Below, one piece after another: positions 7,284-16,703 of a stretch of DNA of 64,000 bases. The DNA lies in assembly GCF_030053895.1 (NCBI RefSeq), contig NZ_CP125781.1, positions 1,798,001 to 1,862,000 on the forward strand. Direction: 5' to 3'. The DNA is from Trabulsiella odontotermitis (GTDB taxonomy: Bacteria > Pseudomonadota > Gammaproteobacteria > Enterobacterales > Enterobacteriaceae). A program made the translations under genes and the position numbers. Each line of letters starts with the position of its first letter. Position 1 is the first letter of the stretch. A model generated the notes under the pieces. The model was not told where the DNA came from, ran no database searches, and saw only the letters and a program-made list of their open reading frames with translations.

Positions 7284-10200
7284 TTGAGCCAGGAATACAC
7301 TGAAGACAAAGAAGTCAGATTGACAAGATTAAGCAGCGGGCGCCGACTTCTGGAGGCGTTACTGATCTTATGTTCTCTTTTTGCCATCTGGCTGATGGCA
7401 GCGCTACTCAGTTTTAACCCCTCCGATCCCAGCTGGTCACAAACAGCCTGGCATGAGCCTATCCATAATCTCGGCGGTGCGCCTGGCGCATGGCTTGCGG
7501 ATACGCTGTTCTTTATTTTTGGCGTGATGGCCTACACCATTCCGGTGATTATCATCGGCGGCTGCTGGTTTGCTTACCGGCATCGCGCAAATGAAGATTA
7601 TATTGATTACTTCGCCGTTTCCCTGCGCCTGATTGGCGTACTGGCGCTGATCCTGACCTCCTGCGGGCTGGCGGCGATTAACGCTGACGATATCTGGTAT
7701 TTCGCCTCCGGCGGCGTGATCGGCAGCCTGCTCAGCACCACGCTGCAACCGCTTCTGCACAGCAGCGGCGGCACGATTACGCTTCTGTGCATCTGGGCGG
7801 CAGGGCTGACGCTCTTTACCGGCTGGTCATGGGTCAGCATTGCCGAGAAAATCGGTAGTTGGGTGCTGAACATCCTGACTTTCGCCAGCAACCGTACCCG
7901 TCGTGATGATACCTGGGTCGATGACGACGAGTATGAAGATGACTACGAAGACGACGAGGCGCAACCCGCACCTCGCCGTGATTCCCGCCGGGCGCGTATC
8001 CTGCGCGGCGCGCTGGCCCGTCGCAAACGTCTGGCGGACAAATTCGCCAATCCGATGGGGCGCAAAACTGACGAAGCGCTGTTCTCCGGCAAACGGATGG
8101 ACGACGACGAAGACGATATCCAGTACAGCGCGCGTGGTGTCGCGGCTGATGCTGACGACGTGCTGTTCTCTGGCAACAGCGCGGTGCGCCCGACGGATTA
8201 CGACCCGTATGATCCCCTGCTGAACGGCCATTCTGTAACGGAACCGGTCGCGGCGGCGGCTGCCGCAACGACCGCAGCGCAATCATGGGCGGCGCCGGCC
8301 GAGCCGGTGATGCAAACACCACCACCGGAAAACGCAGAACCGGTTGTCACCACGCCTGCCGTGGAATGGCAACAGGTACCCGGCCCGCAAACGGCGGAGC
8401 CGTCTATCGCGCCAGCGCCCGACAGCTGGCCGCCGCAGCCTCATGCACCGCATCCGGAAGAATATACATATGAGCCGGAACAGCCGGAATGGCAGACAGA
8501 TGCCGTTCCGGAGCCGGAAGAAGAGGTTAAACCGCAGCGTCCGCCGCTCTATTACTTCGAAGAAGTGGAAGAAAAGCGTGCGCGAGAACGCGAACAGCTG
8601 GCGGCGTGGTATCAGCCAACGCCGGAACCGGCAAAATCCACATCAACGCCTGCGCCTTCTGTGCCGCCAGTGGTTGATCCTGCCTCGGCCTTCACGCCAG
8701 CAGCTGCCAGCGTAAAAGAGTCGACCGGAACAGCCGCCACTGCCGCCGCCGCAGCAGCAGCTCCGATCTTCAGCCTGGCCGGCGATGCGCCGCGTCCTCA
8801 GGTGAAAGAGGGGATTGGCCCACAGTTGCCTCGTCCTAACCGTGTGCGTCTTCCTACGCGTCGTGAGCGGGCCTCTTACGGTATCAAGCTGCCGTCGCAA
8901 CGGATGGCAGAAGAAAAAGCCCGCGAGGCCGGGCGCTATCAGCACTACAGCGATAGCGACATGACCGACGATGAAGCAGATGCGCAGCAGCAGGAAGATC
9001 TGGCGCGTCAGTTTGCTGCCTCGCAGCTGCAGCGCTACAGCGGTGAAGACGAGTATGACGAAGAGGCGGAAGCGGAAGCCGAGCTGGCTCGCCAGTTCGC
9101 CGCGACGCAACAGGCGCGTTATGGCGGCGCTGCGCTGGATGACATCGATTTCTCGCCGATGAAAACGCTGGTGGATGATACACCGAGCGAACCGCTGTTT
9201 ATGCCGAGCCCGATGCAGGAAACGCCGGCCGCGGCACCGCAACATGCTCAGCCAGTACAATCACAACCGCCAGTGCAGGAAAGTCTGCTGCATCCGCTGC
9301 TGATGCGTAACGGCGACAGTCGCCCGCTGCAAAGACCAACCACGCCGCTGCCGTCGCTGGATCTCCTCACGCCGCCGCCGACGGAAGTTGAACCGGTCGA
9401 CACTTTCGCGCTGGAACAGATGGCGCGTCTGGTGGAAGCGCGTCTGGCGGATTTCCGCATCAAAGCAGATGTGGTTAACTACTCGCCAGGCCCGGTAATC
9501 ACCCGTTTCGAACTGAATCTGGCGCCTGGCGTCAAAGCCGCGCGAATCTCGAACCTGTCACGCGATCTGGCGCGCTCGCTCTCCACCGTCGCCGTGCGTG
9601 TGGTGGAAGTGATCCCCGGCAAACCATACGTCGGTCTTGAGCTGCCTAACAAGAAACGCCACACCGTTTATCTGCGCGAGGTGCTGGACTGCGCGAAATT
9701 CCGCGAAAACCCATCACCGCTGACAGTGGTGCTGGGGAAAGATATCGCGGGTGATCCGGTCATTGCTGATCTGGCGAAAATGCCACACCTGCTGGTGGCT
9801 GGTACTACCGGTTCCGGTAAGTCAGTGGGTGTGAACGCCATGATCCTCAGCATGCTCTACAAAGCGCAGCCGGAAGATGTGCGTTTCATCATGATCGACC
9901 CGAAAATGCTGGAGCTTTCGGTGTATGAAGGCATCCCGCATCTGCTGACAGAAGTCGTCACCGACATGAAAGACGCCGCCAATGCCTTGCGCTGGAGCGT
10001 CAACGAGATGGAGCGCCGCTATAAACTGATGTCGGCGCTGGGTGTGCGTAATCTGGCAGGTTACAACGACAAGATTGCAGAAGCGGCGCGCATGGGGCGT
10101 CCGATTCCGGATCCGTACTGGAAGCCGGGCGACAGCATGGACGCCACCCATCCGGTGCTGGAAAAACTGCCGTACATCGTGGTGCTGGTCGATGAATTCG

Positions 10201-10820
10201 CCGATCTGATGATGACGGTAGGCAAGAAAGTCGAAGAGCTGATCGCGCGTCTGGCGCAGAAAGCGCGTGCTGCCGGTATCCACCTGGTGCTGGCAACGCA
10301 GCGCCCGTCGGTGGATGTTATCACCGGTCTGATTAAAGCGAACATCCCGACGCGTATTGCCTTTACCGTATCGAGCAAAATCGACTCGCGTACCATTCTC
10401 GACCAGGGTGGCGCCGAATCGCTGCTGGGCATGGGGGATATGCTCTATTCCGGCCCGAACTCCACGACGCCGGTGCGTGTCCACGGCGCCTTCGTGCGTG
10501 ATCAGGAAGTCCATGCCGTTGTGCAGGACTGGAAAGCGCGCGGTCGTCCGCAGTACGTTGATGGCATCACCTCCGATACCGAAAGTGAAGGCGGCAGTGG
10601 TGGTTTTGATGGCGGTGAAGAGCTGGATCCGCTGTTTGACCAGGCCGTGAATTTCGTCACCGAAAAACGCAAAGCGTCCATTTCCGGCGTACAGCGTCAG
10701 TTCCGCATCGGTTATAACCGTGCCGCCCGCATCATTGAGCAGATGGAAGCGCAGGGGATCGTCAGCGAACAGGGCCATAATGGTAACCGTGAAGTGCTGG
10801 CTCCGCCTCCCTTCGAATGA
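7284..10820 (+). CDS. ftsK: DNA translocase FtsK
   Basis: I start at the TTG encoding (L/M)SQEYTEDK, preceded by GGAG eight bases upstream, because this is the conserved FtsK N-terminus; the earlier ATG adds 17 non-conserved residues. The protein is 1178 residues. Four membrane segments (about 20-180) anchor it at the septum. A long, low-complexity linker rich in Pro, Ala, Glu and Gln runs to about residue 690. The motor follows, with Walker A GTTGSGKS at 840-847 and Walker B VLVDEF (D970), and the C-terminal gamma winged helix recognises KOPS. FtsK recruits divisome proteins and drives XerCD-dif resolution. The linker is about 150 residues shorter than in E. coli. Confidence 0.97.
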   Translation: MSQEYTEDKEVRLTRLSSGRRLLEALLILCSLFAIWLMAALLSFNPSDPSWSQTAWHEPIHNLGGAPGAWLADTLFFIFGVMAYTIPVIIIGGCWFAYRHRANEDYIDYFAVSLRLIGVLALILTSCGLAAINADDIWYFASGGVIGSLLSTTLQPLLHSSGGTITLLCIWAAGLTLFTGWSWVSIAEKIGSWVLNILTFASNRTRRDDTWVDDDEYEDDYEDDEAQPAPRRDSRRARILRGALARRKRLADKFANPMGRKTDEALFSGKRMDDDEDDIQYSARGVAADADDVLFSGNSAVRPTDYDPYDPLLNGHSVTEPVAAAAAATTAAQSWAAPAEPVMQTPPPENAEPVVTTPAVEWQQVPGPQTAEPSIAPAPDSWPPQPHAPHPEEYTYEPEQPEWQTDAVPEPEEEVKPQRPPLYYFEEVEEKRAREREQLAAWYQPTPEPAKSTSTPAPSVPPVVDPASAFTPAAASVKESTGTAATAAAAAAAPIFSLAGDAPRPQVKEGIGPQLPRPNRVRLPTRRERASYGIKLPSQRMAEEKAREAGRYQHYSDSDMTDDEADAQQQEDLARQFAASQLQRYSGEDEYDEEAEAEAELARQFAATQQARYGGAALDDIDFSPMKTLVDDTPSEPLFMPSPMQETPAAAPQHAQPVQSQPPVQESLLHPLLMRNGDSRPLQRPTTPLPSLDLLTPPPTEVEPVDTFALEQMARLVEARLADFRIKADVVNYSPGPVITRFELNLAPGVKAARISNLSRDLARSLSTVAVRVVEVIPGKPYVGLELPNKKRHTVYLREVLDCAKFRENPSPLTVVLGKDIAGDPVIADLAKMPHLLVAGTTGSGKSVGVNAMILSMLYKAQPEDVRFIMIDPKMLELSVYEGIPHLLTEVVTDMKDAANALRWSVNEMERRYKLMSALGVRNLAGYNDKIAEAARMGRPIPDPYWKPGDSMDATHPVLEKLPYIVVLVDEFADLMMTVGKKVEELIARLAQKARAAGIHLVLATQRPSVDVITGLIKANIPTRIAFTVSSKIDSRTILDQGGAESLLGMGDMLYSGPNSTTPVRVHGAFVRDQEVHAVVQDWKARGRPQYVDGITSDTESEGGSGGFDGGEELDPLFDQAVNFVTEKRKASISGVQRQFRIGYNRAARIIEQMEAQGIVSEQGHNGNREVLAPPPFE

Positions 10821-10926
10821 TTGCAAAGATGGGTAAATAAGTCATAAATCAGCATTTTCTTCTGTCACCCTGCCGGGCTTCCGCCTACAGTGGTGGCAGA
10901 AGCGTGACGTACACTAAGGATGAACA

Positions 10927-11538
10927 ATGAAAAAACTCGCCATTACCTGTGCCTTACTTTCTGGCCTGGTTGCCAGCAGCGTATGGGCGGATGCCGCCAG
11001 CGATCTCAAGAGCCGTCTGGATAAAGTCAGCAGTTTCCATGCCAGCTTCACACAGAAAGTGACTGATGGCAGCGGCAATGCTGTGCAGGAAGGTCAGGGT
11101 GATTTATGGGTAAAACGACCGAATCTGTTCAACTGGCATATGACACAGCCGGACGAGAGCATTCTGGTTTCTGACGGTAAAACGCTGTGGTTCTACAACC
11201 CGTTTGTGGAGCAGGCGACTGCGACCTGGCTGAAAGACGCCACCAGCAATACGCCGTTTATGCTGATTGCCCGTAACCAGTCCAGCGACTGGCAGCAGTA
11301 CAACATCAAACAGAATGGCGATGACTTCTTGCTGACGCCGAAAGGCAACAGCGGCAACCTGAAGCAATTTACTATCAACGTCGGCCGCGATGGCACCATC
11401 CATCAGTTCAGCGCCGTTGAGCAGGACGACCAGCGCAGCAGCTATCAGCTGAAATCTCAGCAGAACAGCGTGACTGACGCGTCTAAATTTACTTTCACTC
11501 CGCCGCAGGGCGTGACGGTAGACGATCAACGTAAGTAG
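10927..11538 (+). CDS. lolA: Outer-membrane lipoprotein carrier LolA
   Basis: This 203-residue periplasmic protein has a signal peptide (MKKLAITCALLSGLVASSVWA, cleavage after A21), and the mature protein is the unclosed beta-barrel LolA family. It carries lipoproteins from LolCDE across the periplasm to LolB. Length matches E. coli exactly. It lies 106 bases after ftsK and eight bases before rarA, an order conserved across enterobacteria that suggests cotranscription with rarA. Confidence 0.98.
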   Translation: MKKLAITCALLSGLVASSVWADAASDLKSRLDKVSSFHASFTQKVTDGSGNAVQEGQGDLWVKRPNLFNWHMTQPDESILVSDGKTLWFYNPFVEQATATWLKDATSNTPFMLIARNQSSDWQQYNIKQNGDDFLLTPKGNSGNLKQFTINVGRDGTIHQFSAVEQDDQRSSYQLKSQQNSVTDASKFTFTPPQGVTVDDQRK

Positions 11539-11546
11539 AGGCGAGT

Positions 11547-12890
11547 GTGAGCAACCTGTCGCTCGATTTTTCCGATAATGCGTTTCAACCTCTGGCCGCC
11601 CGTATGCGGCCAGAAAATTTAGCGCAGTATATTGGTCAGCAGCATTTGCTGGCCCCGGGCAAACCGTTGCCGCGAGCCATTGAAGCAGGGCATCTGCATT
11701 CAATGATCCTCTGGGGACCGCCGGGAACCGGGAAAACGACGCTGGCAGAAGTGATTGCCCGCTACGCCAGTGCTGACGTCGAGCGCATTTCCGCCGTCAC
11801 CTCTGGCGTGAAAGAGATCCGCGAAGCCATTGAACGCGCCCGGCAAAACCGTAATGCCGGTCGCCGTACTATTCTGTTCGTTGATGAAGTCCATCGCTTC
11901 AACAAGAGCCAGCAGGATGCCTTCCTGCCGCACATCGAAGACGGCACCATCACCTTCATTGGTGCGACGACAGAAAACCCCTCCTTTGAACTCAATTCAG
12001 CGTTACTTTCACGTGCCCGTGTCTATTTGCTGAAATCGCTGACTGTTGAGGATATCGAGCAGGTGCTCGATCAGGCGATGTCCGACAGCGCCCGCGGTTA
12101 CGGCGGCCAGGATATTGTCTTGCCGGACGAGACACGCCGGGCGATTGCCGAACTGGTCAATGGCGATGCGCGTCGGGCGCTCAACACGCTGGAAATGATG
12201 GCCGATATGGCCGAAGCGGATGACGCCGGGAAACGCGTGCTTAAGCAGACGCTGCTGACGGAAATCGCCGGAGAGCGCAGCGCGCGCTTTGATAACAAAG
12301 GCGACCGTTATTACGATTTGATCTCGGCGCTGCATAAATCGGTACGCGGCAGCGCGCCGGATGCCGCGCTCTACTGGTATGCCCGGATTATTACCGCCGG
12401 TGGCGACCCGTTATATGTTGCGCGCCGCTGTCTGGCGATTGCTTCCGAAGATGTCGGCAATGCCGATCCCCGTGCGATGCAGGTAGCACTCGCCGCCTGG
12501 GACTGCTTCACCCGTGTCGGCCCGGCAGAAGGGGAACGCGCAATCGCGCAGGCGGTGGTGTATCTTGCTTGTGCGCCGAAAAGTAACGCCGTATATACCG
12601 CTTTTAAAGCGGCAATGGCGGATGCCCGCGAACGCCCGGATTACGATGTGCCGGTGCATCTGCGCAATGCACCAACCAAACTGATGAAAGAGATGGGTTA
12701 CGGGCAGGAGTATCGTTACGCCCATGACGAACCCAATGCCTATGCTGCCGGTGAGGAGTATTTCCCGCAGGAAATGGCACAAACGCGCTATTATCAGCCG
12801 ACAAACAGAGGTCTTGAAGGGAAGATTGGCGAAAAGCTCGCCTGGCTTGCCGGACAGGATCAAAATAGCCCTATAAAACGCTACCGCTAA
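11547..12890 (+). CDS. rarA: Replication-associated recombination protein A (AAA+ ATPase)
   Basis: The start codon is GTG (GTG AGC AAC), with a GAGG ribosome site at the end of lolA, and gives 447 residues, the E. coli length. Walker A is GPPGTGKT (57-64), Walker B FVDEVH, and a sensor motif GATTENPSFELNSALLSR follows. RarA (MgsA) is a tetrameric clamp-loader-like ATPase acting at stalled forks and on single-strand gaps with SSB. It begins eight bases after lolA and ends 93 bases before serS. Confidence 0.97.
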   Translation: MSNLSLDFSDNAFQPLAARMRPENLAQYIGQQHLLAPGKPLPRAIEAGHLHSMILWGPPGTGKTTLAEVIARYASADVERISAVTSGVKEIREAIERARQNRNAGRRTILFVDEVHRFNKSQQDAFLPHIEDGTITFIGATTENPSFELNSALLSRARVYLLKSLTVEDIEQVLDQAMSDSARGYGGQDIVLPDETRRAIAELVNGDARRALNTLEMMADMAEADDAGKRVLKQTLLTEIAGERSARFDNKGDRYYDLISALHKSVRGSAPDAALYWYARIITAGGDPLYVARRCLAIASEDVGNADPRAMQVALAAWDCFTRVGPAEGERAIAQAVVYLACAPKSNAVYTAFKAAMADARERPDYDVPVHLRNAPTKLMKEMGYGQEYRYAHDEPNAYAAGEEYFPQEMAQTRYYQPTNRGLEGKIGEKLAWLAGQDQNSPIKRYR

Positions 12891-12983
12891 GCCTGGCGTT
12901 GCGGTAATGTTGTCACTTGTATCTCTGTGGCCGCAGGCTGCGGTCTTTTTCTCCTCTTTCAATTCGATAAGCACAGGATAAGC

Positions 12984-14276
12984 ATGCTCGATCCCAATCT
13001 GCTGCGTAATGAGCCAGACGCAGTCGCTGAAAAACTGGCACGCCGGGGCTTTAAGCTGGATGTAGATAAGCTGCGCGCTCTTGAAGAGCGTCGTAAAGTT
13101 CTGCAGGTACAAACTGAAAATCTGCAGGCAGAGCGTAACTCGCGATCGAAATCCATCGGCCAGGCAAAAGCGCGCGGGGAAGACATCGAGCCATTACGCC
13201 TGGAAGTCAACAAACTGGGTGAAGAGCTTGACCGGGCGAAAGCTGAACTGGACGTCCTCCAGGCAGAAATTCGTGATATCGCGCTGACTATTCCCAACAT
13301 TCCTGACGACAGCGTGCCGGTCGGTAAAGACGAAAATGACAACGTTGAAGTCAGCCGCTGGGGCACGCCGCGCCAGTTTGATTTCGAGGTTCGCGATCAC
13401 GTTACGCTTGGCGAAATGCACAGCGGTCTCGATTTCGCGGCAGCCGTGAAACTGACCGGTTCCCGCTTTGTGGTGATGAAAGGGCAGATTGCCCGTATGC
13501 ACCGCGCGCTGTCTCAGTTCATGCTGGATCTGCACACCGAGCAGCATGGCTATAGCGAAAACTATGTTCCGTATCTGGTTAACCACGATACGCTGTACGG
13601 TACCGGCCAGTTGCCGAAATTCGCTGGCGACCTGTTCCATACGCGCCCGCTGGAAGAAGAAGCGGACAGCAGCAACTACGCGCTGATCCCGACGGCGGAA
13701 GTACCGCTGACCAACCTGGTCCGCGACGAGATCATCGACGAAGACGATCTGCCGATCAAAATGACCGCGCATACACCGTGTTTCCGTTCGGAAGCCGGTT
13801 CGTACGGTCGCGACACCCGTGGACTGATCCGTATGCACCAGTTCGACAAAGTCGAAATGGTACAGGTTGTTCGCCCTGAAGATTCGATGGCCGCGCTTGA
13901 AGAGATGACCGGTCATGCAGAGAAAGTGCTGCAACTGCTCGGTCTGCCATATCGCAAGATTGTTCTGTGCACCGGTGACATGGGCTTTGGCGCTGCCAAA
14001 ACCTACGATCTCGAAGTGTGGGTGCCAGCGCAGAACACCTATCGCGAAATCTCTTCCTGCTCCAACGTCTGGGATTTCCAGGCGCGTCGTATGCAGGCGC
14101 GTTGCCGCAGCAAGTCTGATAAGAAAACCCGTCTGGTACATACCCTGAACGGTTCCGGTCTGGCGGTAGGGCGTACGCTGGTCGCGGTGATGGAAAACTA
14201 TCAGCAGGCAGATGGCCGCATTGAAGTGCCGGAAGTGTTACGTCCTTACATGAACGGTCTGCAGTACATCGGCTAA
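12984..14276 (+). CDS. serS: Seryl-tRNA synthetase
   Basis: From MLDPNLLRNEPDAVA the enzyme has 430 residues, the standard length; a 19-codon upstream extension is discarded. The N-terminal long coiled coil (about residues 28-105, heptads of ALEERRKVLQVQ and EVNKLGEELDRA type) binds the tRNA variable arm. The class II core has motif 2 HTPCFRSEAGSYG and motif 3 NGSGLAVGRTLVAVMEN. It charges tRNA-Ser and tRNA-Sec in the cytoplasm. A terminator follows at once; in E. coli dmsABC would be next, but here it is ycaD. Confidence 0.98.
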   Translation: MLDPNLLRNEPDAVAEKLARRGFKLDVDKLRALEERRKVLQVQTENLQAERNSRSKSIGQAKARGEDIEPLRLEVNKLGEELDRAKAELDVLQAEIRDIALTIPNIPDDSVPVGKDENDNVEVSRWGTPRQFDFEVRDHVTLGEMHSGLDFAAAVKLTGSRFVVMKGQIARMHRALSQFMLDLHTEQHGYSENYVPYLVNHDTLYGTGQLPKFAGDLFHTRPLEEEADSSNYALIPTAEVPLTNLVRDEIIDEDDLPIKMTAHTPCFRSEAGSYGRDTRGLIRMHQFDKVEMVQVVRPEDSMAALEEMTGHAEKVLQLLGLPYRKIVLCTGDMGFGAAKTYDLEVWVPAQNTYREISSCSNVWDFQARRMQARCRSKSDKKTRLVHTLNGSGLAVGRTLVAVMENYQQADGRIEVPEVLRPYMNGLQYIG

Positions 14277-14296
14277 ACCCGGTTCGACTATCCTGT

Positions 14297-14329
14297 AAAA
14301 CGCCAGCGTCCTGTGATGCTGGCGTTTTT
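14297..14329 (+). terminator. Intrinsic terminator of serS
   Basis: The CGCCAGC / GCTGGCG stem (14301-14324) is flanked by AAAA and TTTTT, 20 bases after the serS stop. Confidence 0.9.
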
Positions 14330-14497
14330 GTCTGTTTTTCTTTCCATGAAATTTTTCGACTGTTCTTTTCCGCCTGTTTTACTGATTAATTATAAAAAAC
14401 AATGGAATAAGCGAAAGAATAATTCCCGTCTCGCATTATTGAATAAGAAACTTCAATCGATGCTCTGAAAACCGCGTCATTGCTGAATTCTGGTGGA

Positions 14498-14525
14498 TTG
14501 ACAATGTTTACAGCAGTGGCATGAT
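14498..14525 (+). promoter_or_regulatory. Candidate sigma-70 promoter of ycaD
   Basis: A perfect TTGACA (14498-14503) is followed after 16 bases by CATGAT (14520-14525), about 38 bases before the ycaD ATG. The rest of the 235-base serS-ycaD gap is AT-rich with no further feature that I can see. Confidence 0.4.
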
Positions 14526-14563
14526 GCGCACGAAATATGAACTAGCTCACGGTTTTTGTATCC

Positions 14564-15712
14564 ATGTCCACCTATTCCCGGCCAGTGCTGTTATTGCTCT
14601 GTGGCCTGCTGTTGTTGACGCTGGCGATCGCAGTATTAAACACACTTGTTCCGCTCTGGCTCGCTCATGAAAATCTTCCTACCTGGCAGGTGGGGATGGT
14701 GGGCTCATCCTATTTTACCGGTAATCTGGTCGGCACCTTACTGACGGGGCGATTGATTCAGCGCCTGGGGTTTAACCGCAGTTACTATCTCGCCTCGCTG
14801 ATTTTTGCCGTCGGCTGTGTGGGACTGGGTTTCATGGTTGGTTTCTGGAGCTGGATGAGCTGGCGGTTTATCGCCGGTGTCGGTTGCGCCATGATCTGGG
14901 TTGTCGTTGAGAGCGCGCTGATGTGCAGTGGTACATCACGTAACCGTGGTCGTCTGCTGGCAGCGTATATGATGGTTTATTACGTGGGCACGGCGCTGGG
15001 CCAGTTGATGGTCAGCAAGCTGCCAACGGATCTGATGAGCGTCCTGCCCTGGGCGGCGGCGCTGACGCTGGCAGGTATTCTGCCGCTGCTGTTTACCCGC
15101 ATCGTGAATCAACAACCGAACTCGCACGAAGCCAGTCACGTCTGGTCGATGTTTAAACTGCGCGGCGCGCGTCTGGGCGTCAATGGTTGCGTGATTTCCG
15201 GTATTGTGCTGGGGTCGTTATATGGCCTGATGCCGCTGTGGCTGAACCATAAAGGCGTCAGCGATTCGGGTATTGGCTTCTGGATGGCGGTCATGGTGAG
15301 CGCGGGGATCGTCGGCCAGTGGCCGGTGGGGCGTCTTGCCGATCGCTATGGTCGTTTGCTGGTATTGCGGGTCCAGGTGTTTGTCGTCATTCTTGGCTGT
15401 GTGGCGATGCTGAGCCAGGCGGCGATGGCGCCAGCGCTGTTTATCCTGGGGGCGGCGGGCTTTACGCTTTACCCGGTGGCGATGGCCTGGGCTTGCGAAA
15501 AAGTGCAGCATCACCAACTGGTCGCCATGAACCAGGCGCTGCTGCTGAGCTATACCATCGGCAGCCTGCTGGGACCGACCTTCACGGCAATGTTGATGCA
15601 GAACTACTCTGATAACCTTCTGTTCATCATGATTGCGGGTGTGTCGTTTATCTATCTGCTGATGCTGCTGCGCAAAGTGGAACACCACCCGACGCCAGTG
15701 GCGCATGCCTGA
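14564..15712 (+). CDS. ycaD: MFS family transporter YcaD
   Basis: This 382-residue protein has the 12 hydrophobic segments of a major facilitator. The family motif between TM2 and TM3 appears as GRLIQRLGFNRSYY, and the equivalent in the second half is GRLADRYGRLLVLR. Length and sequence match E. coli YcaD, an inner-membrane transporter of unknown substrate. It lies alone between serS and the convergent pflA. E. coli has dmsABC, ycaC, ycaM, ycaN and ycaK around it; none is present here. The substrate cannot be inferred from the sequence. Confidence 0.93.
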   Translation: MSTYSRPVLLLLCGLLLLTLAIAVLNTLVPLWLAHENLPTWQVGMVGSSYFTGNLVGTLLTGRLIQRLGFNRSYYLASLIFAVGCVGLGFMVGFWSWMSWRFIAGVGCAMIWVVVESALMCSGTSRNRGRLLAAYMMVYYVGTALGQLMVSKLPTDLMSVLPWAAALTLAGILPLLFTRIVNQQPNSHEASHVWSMFKLRGARLGVNGCVISGIVLGSLYGLMPLWLNHKGVSDSGIGFWMAVMVSAGIVGQWPVGRLADRYGRLLVLRVQVFVVILGCVAMLSQAAMAPALFILGAAGFTLYPVAMAWACEKVQHHQLVAMNQALLLSYTIGSLLGPTFTAMLMQNYSDNLLFIMIAGVSFIYLLMLLRKVEHHPTPVAHA

Positions 15713-15715
15713 TAC

Positions 15716-15744
15716 AAAAAGGCCCCGACGGTCGGGGCCTTTTT
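15716..15744. terminator. Bidirectional terminator between ycaD and pflA
   Basis: GGCCCCGAC / GTCGGGGCC (single-base loop, closing further to a tetraloop) is flanked by AAAAA and TTTTT, so it works in both directions. It lies four bases after ycaD and 16 bases beyond the pflA stop. Confidence 0.9.
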
Positions 15745-15759
15745 GCTGTTCTGACAGTG

Positions 15760-16500
15760 TCAGTACATCACTTTGTGACCATACTGCTCAAGGATGCCCT
15801 TAACACGCTCCATGGTCTCTTTCTTCGGTGGTTTCACCCCATCCAGTTTGTACTCTTCGCCCATGGCCACCCATTTGTGTTTACCCAGTTCGTGATACGG
15901 CAGCAGTTCGATTTTTTCGACGTTGCCCATGTCACGGGTAAATTCACCGAGTCGATGCGCGGAGTCGTCGTCATCTGACCAGCCCGGCACCACGACGTAG
16001 CGGATCCAGGTATTAATCCCTTTGGCGGAAATGTACTTCGCGAAATCCAGCGTGCGGTGGTTGGATACCCCCACCAGGTTCTGGTGGATCTCATCGTTCA
16101 TCTGCTTGAGATCAAGCATTACCAGATCGGTCACTTCCAGCAGTTCATCAATGACCGGATCGTAACGACGCACGAAACCGTTGGTGTCGAGGCAGGTATG
16201 AATTCCCTCTTTTTTGCAGGCACGGAACCAGTCACGCACGAATTCGGCCTGCAGGATGGCCTCACCGCCAGACGCCGTTACGCCGCCGCCAGAGGCATTC
16301 ATAAAGTGGCGATAGGTCACCACCTCTTTCATCAACTCGTCAACGGTGATTTCTTTGCCGCCGTGGGTATCCCAGGTATCGCGGTTATGGCAATAGAGGC
16401 AGCGCATCAGGCAGCCCTGAAAGAAGGTGATAAAGCGGATGCCGGGGCCATCTACAGTGCCACAGGATTCAAAGGAGTGAATGCGACCAGTTACTGACAT
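15760..16500 (-). CDS. pflA: Pyruvate formate-lyase 1-activating enzyme
   Basis: Starting at MSVTGRIHSFE gives 246 residues as in E. coli. The radical-SAM cluster motif CLMRCLYC (C30, C34, C37) binds the [4Fe-4S] cluster. PflA abstracts hydrogen from a glycine of PflB, producing the catalytic glycyl radical under anaerobiosis. It is downstream of pflB on the minus strand, but separated by 203 bases including a terminator hairpin, so in addition to read-through it may have its own promoter. Confidence 0.98.
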   Translation of the reverse strand: MSVTGRIHSFESCGTVDGPGIRFITFFQGCLMRCLYCHNRDTWDTHGGKEITVDELMKEVVTYRHFMNASGGGVTASGGEAILQAEFVRDWFRACKKEGIHTCLDTNGFVRRYDPVIDELLEVTDLVMLDLKQMNDEIHQNLVGVSNHRTLDFAKYISAKGINTWIRYVVVPGWSDDDDSAHRLGEFTRDMGNVEKIELLPYHELGKHKWVAMGEEYKLDGVKPPKKETMERVKGILEQYGHKVMY

Positions 16501-16635
16501 TGCGGTGTTTTCTCCAGATGTGGCCCATCCAGGGCCAGTGTATTCACAGCTCAAAACCGGCTGTGTTAAGTCTGTTTTGACAGATACCCATAGTATAGAT
16601 GGCTGGCAAAGCAGGCTGGGGCAGGAGAGAGTTAT

Positions 16636-16663
16636 TAAAAAGGCCCCACTTGCGTGGAGCCTT
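16636..16663 (-). terminator. Intrinsic terminator after pflB
   Basis: A 10-bp stem (plus-strand arms 16640-16649 and 16654-16663, loop TTGC) is followed on the minus strand by six U residues. It ends the focA-pflB transcript about 40 bases after the pflB stop, upstream of pflA. Confidence 0.8.
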
Positions 16664-16703
16664 TATTGTACTCTTTTTAAAACTTGTTTTCAGTCAAAAC
16701 CGA

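Noticed and set aside
14330..14497. Possible scar of dmsABC deletion
   Set aside because: The AT-rich stretch has no frame resembling DmsA, DmsB or DmsC and no flanking repeats, so a scar cannot be supported.
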